A program made the translations under genes and the position numbers. A model generated the notes under the pieces. The model did not search any database. It was not told where the DNA came from and was given only the letters and a program-made list of their open reading frames with translations. A stretch of DNA of 64,000 nt from G965197555 sp965197555. Its GTDB lineage: Bacteria; Chloroflexota; Dehalococcoidia; Lucifugimonadales; UBA3495. The stretch spans positions 2,480,001 to 2,544,000 of the forward strand of contig OZ240213.1 of NCBI GenBank assembly GCA_965197555.1, given 5' to 3'. Shown here one piece after another: positions 40,723 to 49,416 of this stretch. Every line of letters starts with the position of its first letter. Within the stretch, counting starts at the first letter, position 1.

Positions 40723-42879
40723 CTACGCTTGAAAGACCGCCAGCGCATCCGCTGCTGTGACTCCCTGGCCTGACGGGAGCACCATCAACGGGTTGATGTC
40801 CAACTCGGCCAGCTCTCCCTCTAATTGGACGGCTAGCTGGGAGACTTGCGCCAGTGTCTCGGCTAAAGCTTCTACGTCCGCCTGGGGGCGGCCTCGGAAA
40901 CCCTGGAGCAGTTTAGAGCCCTTGACCTCTTGGATCATCTCCACAGCTTCGGAGCGGGAGATGGGGCACAACCTAAATGCTGTGTCCTGGTAGACCTCCA
41001 CCATCACGCCGCCTAACCCAAACAGCAACACGGGACCCAGTTGCGAATCATAGGAAACGCCGACAATTACCTCGACGGCGTGTGAAACCATCTCTTGTAC
41101 CAAGACGCCGTTGATAGCGGTGGAATCCGCCAGCGACCGGTTGGCGATTGACATAAGCTCGTCGTAGGCTTCACGCACAGAGCCATCGTCGTTTAGCCCG
41201 AGGCGAATTACCCCTGCTTCGGTCTTGTGTGGAAATTCCGGCGAGTCCAGCTTGAGAGCGACGGGGTAGCCCAGAGTTCTTGCGGCCGCTACTGCGTCCT
41301 GGGAGGAAGCCACGATATCCTCCCTGGTGACAGTCACCCCCCAGGCAGATACCAGGCGTTTGCTCTCGTGCTCGGAAAGGGTCTGTCGGGGCAACCCTTT
41401 GAGCTGGTTGAGAGTATGCTGCTGCTGCTCAGTCAGCCCCGCCGTCGCAGGGAACCCTTCACCACCGCGATGGTCGCTCCAGAAGTAGTAGTCCTGAAGA
41501 GCTCTCAGTCCACTAGCCAGCCGGTTGGGTGTATAGAAGATTGGTATTTGTGCCTCTTTGAGCTTGGTCAAGCCCGACGTGGCCTGTCGGCTTCCGGTCC
41601 ACAGAAACGCTAGACCCTTGGCTAGACCCTCGGGCGCCTCCAAGAGACGGTCCCGCTGAGCAATGACTTGCTCCGCCTGGCTGTCGGCGCCGGCGCTGGC
41701 CACCACCAAGGCGCCAACCTCCGGTTGGTCCGCCATGTAGCTCATGATCTCCGGAAACGACTCACCCATAGCGAATCCGGTCACATCCGCTGGATTGGCC
41801 GCCCATCCAAACCCCTTCAGGACGTCATTGATGCCATCCCTGGACCGGTCTGTAAGAGGCGGCAACTCCAGGCCGGCCTGGCCACACATGTCTGCGGTCA
41901 GGGAGCTTATCCCCCCGGAGTGAGAGACGACGGCTATGCCCGGCTTGCTGGGTTTGGGGCATTGGGCCAACAATTGGGAAACCTCCAATAGCTCGTCGTA
42001 GTCTTGGACGCGGATCACTCCGTACTGGGCCATGGCAGCGTCATATACAGCATCAACCCCGGTGAGCGCCGCGGTGTGGGACCGCGCGGCCCGGGAACCG
42101 GATTCGGAGCGGCCAATCTTGATCAGAACCACCGGCTTGCCACGTTGGGCGGCCAGTTTGGCGACCTCCACAAACTTCCGGGCGTCCTTAAATCCTTCCA
42201 CAAACCCGGCGATAACCTTAGTGTCCGGGTCGTCCAGCAGGTAACGGACAAAGTCCGAGAAGTCCAGGTCGGCTTCATTCCCCGTGGAGACCACGTAGCT
42301 GAACCCAATGCCGTTGTCCACAGCCCGATGCAAAAAGGGTCCAAACGCTGAAGCGCCGCTCTGACACACCAAGCCCACTGGGCCGCTGATTCCCACGGCC
42401 CCAAGAGATGAGGAGCTAGCCCAGATGTCGTCCTTCAGATTGGCTAATCCCAGGCAATTAGGGCCGGATACCCTAAGACCCGTGTCGCGGGCAAACTCCC
42501 CTATCCGGTCTTGTAGCTGGCTGCGCTCTGCAATTCCGCGCTCCGCAAACCCTGCAGAGATCACGATGGCCGAACCGGCGCCCTTCCGATGGCTCTCCTG
42601 CAGCACATCCAGGACTTGGTCGTAGCGCACGACTATACCCACCACGTCGGGCGCCTCCGGAAGCTGGGATACGCTGGGATAGCACTTGGTCTCCATCACC
42701 TCGTCATAGCGAGGGTTAACCGGATATACCCGGACCCGGTCGTTGGCCTTGAGGGCCGACGCCAAGAACCGGCCGCCGTACTGAAGGCGTGGAGTGGCGC
42801 CAACCACTGCTATAGAGCGGGGATTCAGCATCTTGTGAATCGATGCTAGCTGGGCTTCGGTCCAGGTGTCCGTGGCCAT
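40723..42879 (-). CDS. Acyl-CoA synthetase (ADP-forming), fused alpha-beta
   Basis: 718 residues from ATG 42879; a GTG lies 6 nt upstream. CoA-binding domain: MLNPRSIAVVGATPR, VYPVNPRYDEVMETKCYPSV, VSGPNCLGLANL. Succinyl-CoA-ligase-like: GLVCQSGASAFGPFLHRAVD, ARSHTAALTG (region of the phospho-His in the family). C-terminal ATP-grasp: LKLDSPEFPHKTEAGVIRLG, GPVLLFGLGGVMVEVYQD, ELDINPLMV. It makes or breaks an acyl-CoA with ATP/ADP plus phosphate. The acid is unknown. It is convergent with the CitE-like genes. Confidence 0.93.
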   Translation of the reverse strand: MATDTWTEAQLASIHKMLNPRSIAVVGATPRLQYGGRFLASALKANDRVRVYPVNPRYDEVMETKCYPSVSQLPEAPDVVGIVVRYDQVLDVLQESHRKGAGSAIVISAGFAERGIAERSQLQDRIGEFARDTGLRVSGPNCLGLANLKDDIWASSSSLGAVGISGPVGLVCQSGASAFGPFLHRAVDNGIGFSYVVSTGNEADLDFSDFVRYLLDDPDTKVIAGFVEGFKDARKFVEVAKLAAQRGKPVVLIKIGRSESGSRAARSHTAALTGVDAVYDAAMAQYGVIRVQDYDELLEVSQLLAQCPKPSKPGIAVVSHSGGISSLTADMCGQAGLELPPLTDRSRDGINDVLKGFGWAANPADVTGFAMGESFPEIMSYMADQPEVGALVVASAGADSQAEQVIAQRDRLLEAPEGLAKGLAFLWTGSRQATSGLTKLKEAQIPIFYTPNRLASGLRALQDYYFWSDHRGGEGFPATAGLTEQQQHTLNQLKGLPRQTLSEHESKRLVSAWGVTVTREDIVASSQDAVAAARTLGYPVALKLDSPEFPHKTEAGVIRLGLNDDGSVREAYDELMSIANRSLADSTAINGVLVQEMVSHAVEVIVGVSYDSQLGPVLLFGLGGVMVEVYQDTAFRLCPISRSEAVEMIQEVKGSKLLQGFRGRPQADVEALAETLAQVSQLAVQLEGELAELDINPLMVLPSGQGVTAADALAVFQA

Positions 42880-43054
42880 GTTCACTGACCCGCCTTAACC
42901 TCATCTAGGTGATGCTTATCAATTATTGGTTGTGGCAATCCCAATGCCGGAACGCCATCTACCCGAGAAGCCCTAGCCACTCGGGATTCGCATCCTGTGT
43001 TGACGCTAGTCCGAATAGGGTTGGAGCATATCAAAAGCGCCAGGTGTGCCTAGG

Positions 43055-43429
43055 CTATGGAGCGCCCCAAGGGTTGTCGATCACGAACTTCCAGGTGCCG
43101 TCAGCCTGCAAACGCACCACTTCTTGGCCCTGCCCGGACACGTCCACGGGATTGCCGTCGGCGTCGGTGCCGGAAAGCGTCCACTTGGAGTACAGAATCG
43201 CAACTTCCCCTGATGAGACCACGAGAGGCACTTCAACCTGCAAATTGGGCTTCATAGCGACAAAGTTAGTCATCACTTCCCTGATTGCCGCAGTGCCGGT
43301 GACTGTTTGTCCGGGCTCGGGCACAAACGTTGCGTCGGGCTCGTAGAGGGCCACCGCTGCTTCTATGTCACCCTTGCTAATAGCTTCTCCCACTAGTTGG
43401 TCCACTTCTTCCGGTTTATTCGCTGGCAT
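43055..43429 (-). CDS. SnoaL-like / NTF2-fold protein
   Basis: 124 residues: VDQLVGEAISKGDIEAAVAL, YEPDATFVPEPGQTVTG and WKFVIDNPWGAP at the end. This is the YybH/SnoaL-like NTF2 fold, a small cone-shaped barrel used by isomerases, hydrolases and ligand binders. The ligand cannot be read. It lies 52 nt after the start-proximal end of nothing obvious and just downstream of an ALS-like gene on the same strand. Confidence 0.8.
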   Translation of the reverse strand: MPANKPEEVDQLVGEAISKGDIEAAVALYEPDATFVPEPGQTVTGTAAIREVMTNFVAMKPNLQVEVPLVVSSGEVAILYSKWTLSGTDADGNPVDVSGQGQEVVRLQADGTWKFVIDNPWGAP

Positions 43430-43480
43430 ATAGGTACCCCCTATTTGATTAGATAAGGAGGTGGTCCATTGGACCTACCC

Positions 43481-45199
43481 CTAAGTCTCTCCAGTCCTGC
43501 GGGCGTCGGCGCGCCAATCATCTGGGCTGGGTTCACGGTCAATGACCACGTCTACGACGGCGGGCAGGCCCGAGGCTTGAGCCTGGCGGAGCGCGTCGGG
43601 CAGGTCTCGAGAGTCGTTTATTTGCACGCCGAAAGCGCCGAAACCGCGGGCCACGGCCGCGTTGTCTGTGGGCACGAACTCCGAGGCGATAGTCCGGCCC
43701 ACCGGCTGGTGGTCCAAGACCATGCCCAAGGCGTTGTCGTTGAACACCACGCATAGTATCGGCAACTGATACTGCATCGCCGTGGAAAGAGCGTTGACGG
43801 TCATCATGTACCCGCCATCTCCAGTGACGCAGGCTACCGGTCGGTCCGGGTAGACCAGCTTGAGGGCTACCGCCGCCGGTAGGCCCCAACCCATGCCGGC
43901 GGTCCCGCCAGGGCAGAAGAAGGTATTGGCTTGGCGGGCCTGGTACAAATGGGCCATCCAAGTCCTGTTATTCCCAGCATCCAGGGAAAAGATGGTAGAT
44001 GGATCCAAATTCTCTTGCAGCAGGGCCACCAGACGCTGGGGAGTGACCGGAGAGCTGTCCTGGTGCATTTCCGCTTGGTCATAGAAGGACAGATCCTGCT
44101 TCTTTTTGGGCAGGCTGTTGCTCCATTCCTGTCTAGCGCCGGTAGTCCGTTCAGCTTCTTCTTTTGACGCAGCCACCAATTGGCCGAGGATGCTGTCGGC
44201 ATCGCCGATCAGACCCAACTCTATTGGAAAGGTCCAACCGGCATTGCGGTCATCGATGTCGATTTGAACGATTCGTTGCTGGCGGGGGTTGAAAATGTCG
44301 GGCCGCTCCCGGACGGTATCCTGGGGCGTCAGCTTGGCCCCAACTACGATCACTGTGTCTGCTTCCCCAACTACCTTATTGGCCACGTCTTGCCCGTAAA
44401 CCCCCACCATACCCAGGGACAGTGGGTGGGTCTCGGCAATGGCGCTCTTTCCTTTATAACTGGTGGCCACCGGCATTCCCCAGGTTTCGGCCAGTTCTTG
44501 CAAGTGCTGATGGGCCCTGGCTAGGTGGACACCATTGCCGGCGATGAGCACCGGGCGCCGAGCCTGAGCCAGTATGTCCACCGCCCGCTGAATATCCTGG
44601 GGCGCAGCCTGGGGCTTGGCGGTGTTCAAATAGCCGGAGGCATGGTGGATAAAGGGTGGTGATTCTACGTCCACCTCCTCACCGATGGCAGCGCTGCGCA
44701 TCACCACGCTGGCTGGTCCCGGCCTACCGCTGCTGGCATGCTTAATGGCCAATTGAGTGCCTAGGACCGCTTCTTTTGGGCTGGCCGCCACCGCTGTGTA
44801 TTTGGTCATGGATCGGAAAATACTAGGTAGGTCGATGCTGCCGTATTCCCCAGCTCCCGATTGATTTGCTGGGTGCTGTGCAACTCCACCGTCGGAAGTG
44901 TCGGTCAGAACCAGCATAGGCGAACTGCTCAGCATCGCTTCCATGATCCCAAAGGAGGCGTTGGAGCCAATAAACAGTCCTTGGCCCATAACCACGGCTG
45001 GCTTGCCGGTGGCACGGCCGTAGGCGTCGGCCATGATTGCTGCGACCTGCTCGTGGCGCACCAGGATTGTCTTAATTCGGTCCTCCTTACCATGAAGGAG
45101 GCCAAATATCTCGCCGGTGCCACCGCCGGGGATGCCGAATACGTACTCGACCCCCGCTTCCTCCAGGGTCTGGACTATCAGCTCGCTTGCTGTTGGCAT
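43481..45199 (-). CDS. Thiamine-pyrophosphate enzyme, acetolactate-synthase-like (2 of 3)
   Basis: 572 residues. VEYVFGIPGGGTGEIFGLL at the N-terminus; catalytic Glu in LVRHEQVAAIMADAYGRAT; TPP/Mg motif CVTGDGGYMMTVNALSTAMQ to FNDNALG. It is of the acetolactate synthase / 2-oxoacid decarboxylase family; no regulatory subunit is nearby, so branched-chain synthesis is doubtful. GGAGGGAGGCACC precedes the ATG, and a perfect hairpin sits in the leader (45256-45283). The SnoaL-like gene follows on the same strand. Confidence 0.85.
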   Translation of the reverse strand: MPTASELIVQTLEEAGVEYVFGIPGGGTGEIFGLLHGKEDRIKTILVRHEQVAAIMADAYGRATGKPAVVMGQGLFIGSNASFGIMEAMLSSSPMLVLTDTSDGGVAQHPANQSGAGEYGSIDLPSIFRSMTKYTAVAASPKEAVLGTQLAIKHASSGRPGPASVVMRSAAIGEEVDVESPPFIHHASGYLNTAKPQAAPQDIQRAVDILAQARRPVLIAGNGVHLARAHQHLQELAETWGMPVATSYKGKSAIAETHPLSLGMVGVYGQDVANKVVGEADTVIVVGAKLTPQDTVRERPDIFNPRQQRIVQIDIDDRNAGWTFPIELGLIGDADSILGQLVAASKEEAERTTGARQEWSNSLPKKKQDLSFYDQAEMHQDSSPVTPQRLVALLQENLDPSTIFSLDAGNNRTWMAHLYQARQANTFFCPGGTAGMGWGLPAAVALKLVYPDRPVACVTGDGGYMMTVNALSTAMQYQLPILCVVFNDNALGMVLDHQPVGRTIASEFVPTDNAAVARGFGAFGVQINDSRDLPDALRQAQASGLPAVVDVVIDREPSPDDWRADARRTGET

Positions 45200-45255
45200 G
45201 GTGCCTCCCTCCGGTATGGGTCAAGACTTCGCATTTACATAAGGTTCGTCGTGCT

Positions 45256-45283
45256 GCCGGTGCATTGTGTACGATGCACCGGC
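45256..45283 (-). promoter_or_regulatory. Perfect 10-bp inverted repeat in the leader of the ALS-like gene
   Basis: GCCGGTGCAT (45256-45265) and ATGCACCGGC (45274-45283) around an 8-nt loop TGTGTACG. It is about 57 nt before the start codon and has no T-run, so an operator or a leader RNA structure is more likely than a terminator. Confidence 0.45.
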
Positions 45284-45552
45284 GAGTGGCGTGACTGTGA
45301 GACGGCGCGGGTAGAGACCGTCCGCTCCTATTGAACTGCATGTCGGCCAAGGGCGAGTGATAACCAGCTTGCGGATGGCCAAAATCTTTCAAGTAGATTG
45401 AATGTCAGGGGTCCACGTCGGCTTGAAGGACGTGCTTGGCCCGGAATGTCCAGGGATAATGTTGCCGGGATAATACCTTCCGCTCATAGGGAGGTCAAGG
45501 AGACTTCAACGGGGGAAGATGACTCGAGAAGGGCATCAGTCTTGGACCAAAA

Positions 45553-45593
45553 AATGTAGGGGCGCCGCGATTCAATCGCGGCGCCCCTACATT
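45553..45593 (-). terminator. Perfect 41-nt palindrome, terminator of the downstream amidohydrolase
   Basis: The left arm AATGTAGGGGCGCCGCGATT is perfectly complementary to 45574-45593 with a single central base. On the minus strand it is followed by TTTTTT. It lies 23 nt after the amidohydrolase stop. The outer GTAGGGGCG / CGCCCCTAC arms recur at 47419-47449. Confidence 0.85.
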
Positions 45594-45615
45594 AGAATCG
45601 TCGTGCAGTTCGGGT

Positions 45616-47292
45616 TCAGTCAACCATGTCGTAGCTACGCAGGAGCTTGCCGGGCAGCGCCCCGGTGCAATCGTTACCTTCGAAGGTTACGGCCCCGTTC
45701 ACGATGGTGTATCGCAGGCCGCTGGGCTTCTGCACCAAGCGCCTTTCCCCACCGGGGAAGTCGGTCTCGAACCTGGGCCGGTCGTACAGATACCCCAGCT
45801 CATTGAGGTCATAGACGATGACGTCCGCCCAGGAGCCAACTTTCAGCGTTCCCCGGTCTTTGAAGTCAGCGAACCAAGCCGGTAGTGCGCTAATCTTGTA
45901 GTGGGCTTGCTCCAGGGTCATGATCTCCCGGTCCCGAATCCAGTGGGCCAGGAAGTGGACAGGCCACAGGCTGTTGGTGAGGAACCTGGTGTGGGCGCCT
46001 CCGTCCGATACTGAGATATGCACGTAAGGGTTCTTGATGTGGTCTTCCCGGGCATCGTCTCCCTGGGCCGCCGCCGGATGCATGAACTCCGTCTCCAGGT
46101 TTTCGTCCAGCGCCAGGTCAATAAAGGCGTCCAACGGGTGCTTGCCTACGGCCTCGGCCAACTGTTGGATGGTCATCCCTTCGTATTGGTAGTTCCGCTC
46201 GTGGACCACCTGAGCCACGGTCATCTTGGACCAGTCGGTCCTAACATGGGGTCTCTCCTCCACGTCGCGCTTCATGCCGGCTCGCACGCCATCCTCACTC
46301 AGCTTGGCAGCTCGCTCTTCGGTGGTACCCACCAGCGGCTGTACCCAGTTAGGCATGTAGTCGAACAGGTTGTACTCCGCCAGGGTGAACTCGGCCATGG
46401 TGGGTACCGAGCCCTGCTGGGCGACCACGGGCAGCCCTTCGGCCCGCATCTGTTCGAGCCATTGGAATCCTTCGTCATCTCCAAGGACGACGTGAAGAGG
46501 CCGACCGCTGCGGCGGACCATGTCACTCAACAGTTCCCGTTGTTGCTTGCGGTCGTCCGAAATTCCGATGGTCCAACCGATATGGCCGACGCCGAACTGT
46601 CCCAGCACTTCTACCAAAGCCAGGTATTCTTCTTCGGAAGCGACGTGACTGGGGAGCCAACTGCCGTCCTCCGGGCGGTCTTCAAGGTTCTTGTCGGCGG
46701 AAATGCCGAAGGCTCCCGCCTGCATGGCCTCGAAAAAGATTTGTTTCATCTGGTTCAATTCTGCGTCGGTGACCGAAGTGCGCTCCCGGGCAGGGATCAT
46801 GCCCAGGACGTAGCTTCGCAAGGGGGAAAAGGGTACCAGGGCACCGACGTTAACCCCCAGTCCCTGGCGGTCCAGGCTGTCCAGGTACTCAGGGAAGGTC
46901 TCCCAGTCCCAGCGCATGCCTTGCCGCATGGACTCTAAAGGAATGGCCTCGATGCGGTTCATCATCCGCATGTTCAGGTCCCGGTCCTCGGGACGGGTGG
47001 GCGCAAAGCCAAAGCCGCACTGGCCGATGGTCAAGGAGGTGACGCCGAACCATCCCGACAGTGAAGCGTAGGGGTCCCAGTTGAGCTGGGCGTCATAGTG
47101 AGTGTGGAGGTCAATGGCCCCTGGGGCCACGATGCAGCCGCTGGCGTCGATCTCCCTGGCGCCGGCAGCGGGGATCCGGCCGCTGATTTTAGCGACGCGG
47201 CCGTCCTTGATTGCTAGGTCGGCCCGGAAACGGGGGATGCCGGTGCCGTCCACGATGGTGCCACCGCGAATTACCAAGTCATACTCTGCCAT
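45616..47292 (-). CDS. N-acyl-D-amino-acid deacylase-like amidohydrolase (copy B)
   Basis: 558 residues from ATG 47292, with AAGGAGAAGG upstream; a 14-residue longer frame is unlikely. DLVIRGGTIVDGTGIPRF; metal-binding DLHTHYDAQL (H63, H65); IGQCGFGFAPTRPEDRDLNM; VGHIGWTIG; HISVSDGGAHTRFLT; and a closing RYTIVNGAVTFEGNDCTG. The family deacylates N-acyl-D-amino acids or related amides. The first ~240 residues differ from copy A at only about a dozen positions; the middle (about 245-420) is much more diverged. It has its own promoter and terminator. Confidence 0.9.
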   Translation of the reverse strand: MAEYDLVIRGGTIVDGTGIPRFRADLAIKDGRVAKISGRIPAAGAREIDASGCIVAPGAIDLHTHYDAQLNWDPYASLSGWFGVTSLTIGQCGFGFAPTRPEDRDLNMRMMNRIEAIPLESMRQGMRWDWETFPEYLDSLDRQGLGVNVGALVPFSPLRSYVLGMIPARERTSVTDAELNQMKQIFFEAMQAGAFGISADKNLEDRPEDGSWLPSHVASEEEYLALVEVLGQFGVGHIGWTIGISDDRKQQRELLSDMVRRSGRPLHVVLGDDEGFQWLEQMRAEGLPVVAQQGSVPTMAEFTLAEYNLFDYMPNWVQPLVGTTEERAAKLSEDGVRAGMKRDVEERPHVRTDWSKMTVAQVVHERNYQYEGMTIQQLAEAVGKHPLDAFIDLALDENLETEFMHPAAAQGDDAREDHIKNPYVHISVSDGGAHTRFLTNSLWPVHFLAHWIRDREIMTLEQAHYKISALPAWFADFKDRGTLKVGSWADVIVYDLNELGYLYDRPRFETDFPGGERRLVQKPSGLRYTIVNGAVTFEGNDCTGALPGKLLRSYDMVD

Positions 47293-47346
47293 CCCAGTTC
47301 CTTCTCCTTTTGCTGTTGGCTTCTTCACTGGCATTGGTGTGGGTGA

Positions 47347-47375
47347 AGTCTAATTGGGAGGGTTGTTAGTGTCAA
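47347..47375 (-). promoter_or_regulatory. Promoter of amidohydrolase copy B
   Basis: On the minus strand: TTGACA, a 17-bp spacer ending CCCAAT, then TAGACT. It is the same arrangement as at 49208-49236. Confidence 0.8.
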
Positions 47376-47418
47376 ACGAAGCCAAGGGAGACGAGTGCCT
47401 AACGAATGAGCCAAAAGT

Positions 47419-47449
47419 GTAGGGGCGCCCCTCGGTGGGACGCCCCTAC
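47419..47449 (-). terminator. Hairpin terminator of amidohydrolase copy A
   Basis: GTAGGGGCG (47419-47427) and CGCCCCTAC (47441-47449) pair, with a short inner CCC/GGG stem and a one-base bulge. The minus strand continues into a T-run. It shares its arms with the copy B terminator. Confidence 0.75.
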
Positions 47450-47474
47450 GGCTCAGGACCGATTACCTTTGCGG

Positions 47475-49154
47475 TCAGCCAACCATGTCGTAGCTGCGCA
47501 GTAGTTTGCCGGGCAGGGCACCGGTGCAATCGTTCCCTTCGAAGGTCACGGAGCCGTTGACTATGGTGTAACGCAGTCCCGTGGGCTTCCGCACCAAGCG
47601 CCGCTCTCCGCCTGGGAAGTCGGTTTCGAACCTGGGTTTCTCGTATAGGAAACCGAGCTCGTCCAGATCGTAGACCATGACGTCGGCCCAATCCCCGATC
47701 CGAAGCGTCCCGCGGTTTTTGAAGTCGGCGAACCAGGCGGGCAAGGCGCTCATCTTATAGTGGGCCTGTTCCAGGGTCATCAACTGTTGGTCCCGGATCC
47801 AGTGGGCCAAGAAGTACACCGGCCATTGGCTGATGGTCAGAAATCTGGTATGCGCCCCGCCGTCGGATACGGAGATATGCGAGTAAGGACTCGCGATATT
47901 CGCTTCCTGGGTTGATTCTCTGTTGACAACAGGATGGCTGAACTCGGTCTCAAGTTGCTCATCCAAGGCCAGGTCCAAGAAAGCGTCCAATGGATGCTTG
48001 CCTTCCATATTGGCAATCTCGTCGATGGACAGGCCTTCGTACTTGTAGTTCCTTTCCTCCGCCACTTGGAGCACTTTCACTCGTTTCCAGTCCGTCCGGT
48101 TGTTAGGAAAGTCTTCTACGTCCTGCTTCATTCCCGCCCTGACGCCTTCCTCAGAGAGCTTGGCGTAACGCTCTTCCGCAGTGCCGACCAGAGGCTGGAC
48201 CCAATGAGGCATATAATCGAAGAGGTTGTACTCGGACAGCTTGAACTCCGCGTCGGGTGCAATAACGATCTGTTGGGCAATTACGTTCAAACCCTCTTCC
48301 CGAGCGGACTTCAACCAATCCATGCCGACCTCGTCCACTCCCACATGAAGGGGCCTGCCGCTAACCCGCATCATCTCCTTCAACAGTCCGCGTTGCGCGG
48401 CCCGGTCATCCTCCGAGTGGCCCGAACCGATGGTCCAGCCGATGTGACCCACGCCGAACTGTCCCATAACCTCTACTAATGCCAGGTACTCCTCTTCTGA
48501 AGCGACGTGGCTGGGGAGCAAACTGCCGTCCTCCGGACGGTCTTCCATGTTCTTATCGGCGGAAATCCCGAATGCTCCGGCCTGCATGGATTCATACATG
48601 ATTTGCTTCATCTGGTTCAGTTCCGCCTCGGTGACCGAGGTGCGCTCCCGGGCGGGGATCATACCCAGAACGTAGCCTCTGAGAGGTGAAAAGGGCAGCA
48701 GCGCGCCCACGTTAACCCCGAGCCCTTGGCGGTCCAGGCTGTCCAGGTATTCCGGGAAGGTTTCCCAGTCCCAGCGCATGCCTTGGCGCATGGACTCCAA
48801 CGGGATGGCCTCGATGCGGTTCATCATCCGCATGTTGAGGTCCCGGTCCTCGGGCCTAGTGGGTGCAAAGCCAAAGCCGCACTGGCCGATGGTCAAGGAG
48901 GTGACGCCGAACCATCCTGACAATGAAGCGTAGGGGTCCCAGTTGAGCTGGGCGTCATAGTGGGTGTGGAGGTCGATGGCCCCCGGAGCCACGATGCAAC
49001 CGCTGGCGTCGATCTCCCTGGCGTCGGCGGCGGGGACCCGGCCGCTGATTTTGGCCACACGGCCGTCCTTGATTGCCAGGTCGGCCCGGAAACGTGGAAC
49101 GCCGGTGCCATCCACGATGGTGCCTCCCCGAATTACCAAGTCATACTCTGCCAT
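47475..49154 (-). CDS. N-acyl-D-amino-acid deacylase-like amidohydrolase (copy A)
   Basis: 559 residues. It has the same landmarks as copy B: DLVIRGGTIVDGTGVPRF, DLHTHYDAQL, IGQCGFGFAPTRPEDRDLNM, VGHIGWTIGSG, HISVSDGGAHTRFLT and RYTIVNGSVTFEGNDCTG. The middle third, which in this family helps shape the pocket, differs clearly (GRPLHVGVDEVGMDWLKSAR versus GRPLHVVLGDDEGFQWLEQM). AAGGAGATAG precedes the ATG. It is upstream copy of a tandem duplication and is divergent from an ALS-like gene. Confidence 0.9.
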   Translation of the reverse strand: MAEYDLVIRGGTIVDGTGVPRFRADLAIKDGRVAKISGRVPAADAREIDASGCIVAPGAIDLHTHYDAQLNWDPYASLSGWFGVTSLTIGQCGFGFAPTRPEDRDLNMRMMNRIEAIPLESMRQGMRWDWETFPEYLDSLDRQGLGVNVGALLPFSPLRGYVLGMIPARERTSVTEAELNQMKQIMYESMQAGAFGISADKNMEDRPEDGSLLPSHVASEEEYLALVEVMGQFGVGHIGWTIGSGHSEDDRAAQRGLLKEMMRVSGRPLHVGVDEVGMDWLKSAREEGLNVIAQQIVIAPDAEFKLSEYNLFDYMPHWVQPLVGTAEERYAKLSEEGVRAGMKQDVEDFPNNRTDWKRVKVLQVAEERNYKYEGLSIDEIANMEGKHPLDAFLDLALDEQLETEFSHPVVNRESTQEANIASPYSHISVSDGGAHTRFLTISQWPVYFLAHWIRDQQLMTLEQAHYKMSALPAWFADFKNRGTLRIGDWADVMVYDLDELGFLYEKPRFETDFPGGERRLVRKPTGLRYTIVNGSVTFEGNDCTGALPGKLLRSYDMVG

Positions 49155-49207
49155 CAGTGTCTATCTCCTTGTGATGCTTCTAGTTCTATGGACCACCGTT
49201 TCGGCCA

Positions 49208-49236
49208 AGTCTAATTGGGGCATTAAGTGGTGTCAA
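49208..49236 (-). promoter_or_regulatory. Promoter of amidohydrolase copy A
   Basis: On the minus strand: TTGACA, a 17-bp spacer ending CCCCAAT, then TAGACT. The transcript would start about 46 nt before the ATG. Confidence 0.8.
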
Positions 49237-49416
49237 ACTTAGTTAAGATGCAGGTCATGGAACCGGTCCCTGCGTTGTAAATAGGGACTGAAGGGGATTT
49301 TGGCTACTCATTCCATGGGCTATTCCAGGCGTGGCTGGGGCTGGTCCCCGGACTGCCTTGACCGCCCTCCAGAGGCGGCGTATTATCCCAGCCACCAGCA
49401 GCTTGGGAGGCAGGTC

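Larger units (their letters stand above)
45200..45615. other. Intergenic region with two hairpins
   Basis: 416 bases. It carries the leader hairpin of the ALS-like gene (45256-45283) and the terminator of the upstream amidohydrolase (45553-45593). The stretch between shows nothing I can name. Confidence 0.5.
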
